From Sinonovacula constricta (taxonomy: Eukaryota; Mollusca; Bivalvia; Cardiida; Solecurtidae), in NCBI GenBank assembly GCA_007844125.1, contig CM017564.1, positions 9,955,520 through 10,019,519 of the forward strand: a stretch of 64,000 nt of DNA, in the 5' to 3' direction. Position numbers and translations under genes: made by a program. The notes below the pieces were generated by a model that saw only the letters and a list, made by a program, of their open reading frames with translations, was not told the DNA's origin and did not search any database. How positions within the stretch are numbered: the stretch's first letter is position 1; each line of letters starts with the position of its first letter. Positions 54,001 to 60,900 of this stretch are shown one piece after another.

Positions 54001-57000
54001 TCTGTGACTATCACTAGTCTAAAAGCCAGTGACCCTCACTGCTCTAAAAGCCAGTGACCCTCACTGGTCTGAAATCCAGTGACCCTCACTGCTCTAAAAG
54101 CCAGTGACTCTCACTGGTCTGAAATCCAGTGACTCTCATTGCTCTTTCAGAGCCAGTGACCCTCACTGCTCTGAAAGCCAGTGACCCTCACTGCTCTGAA
54201 AGCCAGTGACTCTCACTGCTCTGAAAGCCAGTGACCCTCACTGGTCTGAAAGCCAGTGACCCTCACTGCTCTGAAATCCAGTGACTCTCACTGGTCTGAA
54301 AGCCAGTGACCCTCACTGCTCAGAAAGCCAGTGACTCTCACTGCTCTGAAAGCCAGTGACCCTCACTGGTCTGAAATCCAGTGACTCTCACTGCTCAGAA
54401 AGCCAGTGACTCTCACTGGTCTGAAATCCAGTGACCCTTACTGCTCAGAAAGCCAGTGACTCTCACTGCTCTGAAAGCCAGTGACCCTCACTGGTCTGAA
54501 ATCCAGTGACTCTCACTGCTCAGAAAGCCAGTGACTCTCACTGCTCTGAAATCCAGTGACTCTCACTGCTCTGAAAGCCAGTGACTCTCACTGCACTGAA
54601 AGCCAGTGACTCTCACTGCTCTGAAAGCCAGTGACCCTCACTGGTCTGAAATCCAGTGACCCTTACTGCTCAGAAAGCCAGTGACTCTCACTGCTCTGAA
54701 AGCCAGTGACCCTCACTGGTCTGAAATCCAGTGACTCTCACTGCTCAGAAAGCCAGTGACTCTCACTGCTCAGAAAGCCAGTGACTCTCACTGCTCTGAA
54801 AGCCAGTGACCCTCACTGGTCTGAAATCCAGTGACTCTCACTGCTCAGAAAGCCAGTGACTCTCACTGCTCTGAAATCCAGTGACTCTCACTGCACTGAA
54901 ATCCAGTGACCCTCACTGCTCTGAAATCCAGTGACCCTTACTGCTCAGAAAGCCAGTGACTCTCACTGCTCTGAAAGCCAGTGACCCTCACTGGTTTGAA
55001 ATCCAGTGACCCTCACTGCTCTGAAAGCCAGTGACCCTCACTGGTCTGAAATCCAGTGACCCTCACTGGTCTGAAATCCAATGACCCTCACTGGTCTGAA
55101 ATCCAGGAACCCTCACTGCTCTGAAATCCAATGACCCTCACTGGTCTGAAATCCAGGAACCCTCACTGGTCTGAAAGCCAGTGACCCTCACTGCTCTGAA
55201 ATCCAGTGACCCTCACTGCTCTGAAATCCAATGACCCTCACTGGTCTGAAATCCAGTGACTCTTACTGCTCTGAAAGCCAGTGAACGTCACTGCTCTGAA
55301 ATCCAGTGACCCTCACTGCTCTGAAATCCAGTGACCCTCACTGCTCTGAAATCCAGTGACCCTCACTGCTCTGAAATCCAGTGACCCTCACTGCTCTAAA
55401 AGCCAGTGACCCTCACTGCTCTTAAAGCCAGTGACCCTCACTGCTCTGAAATCCAGTGACCCTCACTGCTCTAAAAGCTAGTGACCCTCACTGCTCTAAA
55501 AGCTAGTGACCCTCACTGCTCTAAAAGCTAGTGACCCTCACTGCTCTGAAATCCAGTGACCCTCACTGCTCTAAAAGCTAGTGACCCTCACTGCTCTGAA
55601 ATCCAGTGACCCTCACTGCTCTAAAAGCTAGTGACCCTTACTGCTCTAAAATCCAGTGACCCTCACTGCTCTGAAATCCAGTGACACTCACTGCTCTGAA
55701 ATCCAGTGACCCTCACTGCTCTGAAATCCAGTGACCCTCACTGCTCTAAAAGCTAGTGACCCTCACTGCTCTGAAAGCTAGTGACTCTCATTGCTCTAAA
55801 AGCAAGTGACTCTCATTGCTCTAAAATCCAGTGACCCTCACTGCTCTAAAAATCCAGTGACCCTCACTGCTCTAAAAATCCAGTGACCCTCACTGGTCTG
55901 AAAGCCAGTGACCCTCACTGCTCTGAAAGCTAGTGACTCTCATTGCTCTGCCACAGGCATCCTCCTTTAGGTATGAGATTAGTATTTTTTAGGAAATCCA
56001 ATACCAACAAGATTTAATCCTTTACATGCTGGAATTACAATTCACCCCCATTAAAATTATACATATCTCAGCCTAAAAGTGTTTCCAGCCAGTAAAGGGT
56101 TACAAATGACAACAGTTTCTGCAAAATCAGCTAAGAATTGTATCTAGTTTGAAATGAGAACTCAATTAAAGATTGATTCTTCAATGCGGGTCAAGGTATT
56201 CCTGGTCTTGTAGATCTTGGTGGGATCAATACTAAACGTCCTGTGACAGACAGATCAATTAAAGTATGGCATGAACACCTGCAGCAACTATTAACTCTTA
56301 TCCTGCTAAAGACAAATTGATCAGGCATCGGCAAATAGTGTAAATATAGATAAGCTAGCTCTAACTGGGAGCTATCTGCTCAGGATCTGCACAATTTGCT
56401 GTCTAGACTATATAGGTATGTATTGTAACCAATGCATGCTGTAATGAACAGGCATCTAATTATTTAGAAATGGATTTTAAGCACGGTAACATAATAAGGA
56501 GTTAAGGATAATCTAGAGGAAAGAAAAGAGTAGAAAAATGTTCTGACATGGGATTGTAGTTGGGTGGTTACAAGAGAAAAATTATGACGATTTGATAATT
56601 TACGAAACAAGGTCAACACACACATTCTGGTTTATGATATTAAACCCCATGAAAATTGGTAAGTGTGCTATAGGTGTGTGTGCATGTGTGCACATGTGTG
56701 TGCATGTGTGTATGTGTGTGCGCATGTGTGTGTGTGATAGATAATCATCAAAAATGGACTAAACTGTGGCTGGGTGGTTAAAATCCAATGGGGATGACAA
56801 CTGGATAAACAAATATTTCTTTGTTTATTGGGTTTATCAACCCACCAACAGTATTTTAGTTACACTGGTGCACTGCAGGAAAGTTCTCAATGAAATGTTA
56901 GAGACAATAATCAATAACACATACATGCAGATTTATGGAAATATCTTAGTTTTTGTAAGAAAGAAATAACTAAGACTCTTTATGAGTACAACACCTGGGA

Positions 57001-57894
57001 CTCTTGCATGCTTGAAGTATGTTCTGTATGTTTAAATATGATTAGACATGTACGTAACCGAACCTGGTAGCGCAATAGGTAGAGCGCCGGCTCCTGGTAC
57101 GAGAGGTGCCGGGTTTGATCCCGGGCCGCGATATACCAAAGTCGTTAAAAATAGTAGTGGTATAGCTCCCTTGCTAACACTCAAGGTGAGATTTCCAGGA
57201 CTAGTCGGCCCGGTGTCTGGATAACGTGACTAGGTGTGGTATTATGCCAGGTGTATACGGCATGCTATACACAGTGAAGGCAGCACTATATACACTTCAA
57301 GTGGACACCATCTCCAGATAACTGAAATTCTATTGGTGGGACAATAAACCCAATAGACAAACAAACAAACAAACAGCATGTGTATGAATATGAAAGGTAA
57401 CAATTGCCGAGTTCATTATAAAGAGCTGCATACATGCTATTAAATACGGTGGTAACTGAAAGATTGGACCAAATTATTTTTTCTCAAATAATCAAAAACA
57501 TCATTGTTACCAGAAAATGTCCACCAAAATTTTGTTTATTGATGCCCTAGATCTGTGTGAACAGTGAGGCTTAAATCCCTACTCATTATTCCAAACAGGT
57601 ACTTCCTATTACAGCCACGCTGCAGAGATAGCTATTTTTAAACTTTACTTACACTAAAGTATAAATCCATGCAAAATGTATGCCTTAATTCCCCTAACCA
57701 GAGGTATAGATATTGTTACATGCATTTGATGTAGGTAAACTGTCAGATACCACGCTTGAGGTCCCTTCTTTACAGGCCCTGGTCTATAGTTAATCTCATT
57801 TTTCTCTACTCACTCTCTACTCACTCTCTCTAAAATTATCTTTTTCTCTCCCTTTCTCTTTATTTTCTCTCTCTCGATTTCATTTGATCTTTAT

Positions 57895-57935
<41 letters not shown>

Positions 57936-60900
57936 ATTCCATCACTCACTTTCCATTTTTCTGTTTCCCTCTCTTTCTCTCTTCATCAGACATTTATTTG
58001 AGTATCCTTTCCTGTCATCAACAATACACAGTATTATAAGTTGGCTGAATGAATAATTCTCTTTCTCCCTCTTTCTCCCCTCCACCATCACTCTCCCTCG
58101 CTCTCTGTTTCATTTCTCTCTCCCTCTCTTCCTCTGTTCCTATCTCTCTATCCCTCTCTTCCACTGTCCATCAAATATTTCACATGAGCATTTCCTTCTG
58201 TCACCAACTTTAAACAGCAGCCTTTACAGCTTTAAATAAATAATTAATTCTCTCATTCTTTCTCTTTTCATACCTGTTCTAGTTAAACAAAATGTTTCAC
58301 CATATCAACAAAATCACAACTTATAATCAATATAGCTCCAGTCAACTAGAGGTAAATCAATTCCTTTACCATTGTCAACTGTGATTGTTAAGTCAGATAA
58401 ATGCTTGCTTGCTAAGCACAAATTTATCAAATCGTTCAGATTCAAATCACCACGTTCCAAGCTGCAAGTTTTGTTTGTTTTTGTTTATTGGGTTTATCGT
58501 CCCACCAACAGTATTTCAGTTATCTGGAGACGGTGTCCACTTGAAGCAGATATAGTGCTGCCTTCACTGTGTATAACATGCCGTAAACACCTGGCATGAT
58601 ACCACACCCAGTCACATTATCCTGACACCGGGCCAACCAGTCGTGGAACTACCCTTATATTTGCTTGAGCGTTAGCAAGGGAGCTAAACCACTACCATTT
58701 TTAACGACTTTGGTATGTCGCGGCCCGAGATCGAACCCGGGGCCTCCCGTACCTGGAGCCGACGCTCTACCGATTGCGTTACCAGGTCCGTTGCAAGTTT
58801 TCTGATCAGGTTCTACAATATTTGATGTGAAGGGTCCCAAGTAGCATAAGCTAGTTACAAGCAAATATCATGTTATTTAGATTAATTGACAACAAAGCAG
58901 GCTAAGGCATAAAATCCCCTTGTATTCCCTCTCTAAACCACGCTGGAGTTTGCTTATTTACTGACACAAACTTTACACTCTAAGGCAGGGGTGGATCCAG
59001 AAAATTTTGGTGGGGGTAGGGAGTGAGTATGAGTCAAGATCATTTCAATTTTATCAAAATAAATACTAGATATATATACACAGTAAAGGACCATAAATTC
59101 AACCTTAGCAGTCAACAGACAATATTTACTTTAAAAAATATAGTATTTTTTAAGCGTTCATGTATGTGCTTTCAGAACCCTACTCTTTTACCCGATTGGT
59201 GGGGGGTATACATCCCCCCATCCACCACCACCCCGCCGCCACTGGATCCATACCTGTTGTAAAGCTCTCTTGAATGTCTGACAAAATTTTCAGTTCATGT
59301 TTTGGGTGGGAGTTGTTTTTTTTTTCAGTTTTACTGGCCCTAGGAGGACACAAAGTAGTGGGGGGTTTTTACCATTGAGGGACAAGGTACTGGGAGGGGG
59401 CACGGGTGGATGGGTAGAATATACATTACTTTAAGACCAACAATGGAAAAACTTAGAAATTTGTAACTTGTTTTCTATTGTAACTGTCTATGTTATGATA
59501 TATAACAAAAATGAAACTTGTTTTTTTATTTGCTGTCAATGTCTATGTTATGAAAATATAGCACACATAACACACCTGGCATGATACATTAACCAGTCAC
59601 ATTATCCTGACACTGGGCCAACCAATTGTGTAACTACCTTTAAATTTAGCTTGAGCATATAATTTTAACAACTTTGGTATGTTGCAGCCCAGAATTGAAC
59701 CCAGGGCCTCCATTACCTGAAGCCGATGCATTACTGAAGGTCTAACTGCTAGGTCTAGTCACACAAGCTTTCAAAATGTCAAAGTTTTGATTTTTTTTTA
59801 TATCTATATTCTAGATATTACCGATATGTTCTTTGTCAGAACATACTAAGAGATAAATTTAGTAGAACAAAGTAGCAGCAGATAGTTTGCCTGTGTCAAA
59901 TGCATGTTACAATATTTCTCCAACTTTTGGAGGGGAATTTAGCCAAATTTCTACAGGACCTTACTGCTAAGACAATTTCGAACACTACCTCAGTTGTTAC
60001 ACCATACAAAATATAAAAAAATTACCATTTCCAAATTGTTAATAATTACCCTCTTATAGCATATGTGTTTGCTTTTTTTATTTTATTTTTTTTTCATTTT
60101 TAAGCTTTTATCATCTGGAAAGATGATGATGATGTTGATGATGATGTTGATGATGATGATGATGATAATGATAATGATGATGAAGATGATGATGATGATA
60201 ATAATAATAATAATAATAAAGACAACAACACCAATGGTGGCAATACAAAGAAATATAAATAACTGCTCATTATTAATGTAATCAAAGAAACCATCGTTTC
60301 GAATATCATAATTATATATATATATTATTAAAAACTTAATTAAGATTTCATAGTTTTTAGCCCCCAAAAGCACAAATCAACTTGCAAATATGTTTTTTCC
60401 CGCTTAAAGTTATTTACTTATGTAATTATAAAAATATTGAAATATTGAAAATAAAATTAACAGGTAAAACATGTCGTAAATTATTTTATAAACCACATAC
60501 ACCAAACATGATAATTATAAATGATAACGACGAAACACTGATTATGTACAAAGGAGAAAATATTGTTTGTCACCAGAGTTAGTAAAGAGACTGTGACAAA
60601 TCTATAAATAATCATAAGAAAGTTATTATCAAATAATAGATATCAACATCATTGCAGATAACCTGGATGATGATAATAAAGAGATCTCAAAAGTAAACAC
60701 TTGGTTTTTTAGTTTAAAAATAACTGTTACTGTGAACCCCAGCTCAGATCGGAGAAATATATATGTGACATGTTGGGTAATTTTTCCTTAAATGTATGAT
60801 ATAAATATAACCACATTTCATGGGATGTATAGGTAATAATAATTTATGTGGTTGTTTTAGAACTAAAGGATATTATTTTTAACTGATTAAACAAATAATA

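Noticed and set aside
58700..58791. SINE heads as functional tRNA genes
   Set aside because: The A and B boxes are present, but the acceptor stems and anticodon arms do not pair properly, and each head continues into the same SINE body.
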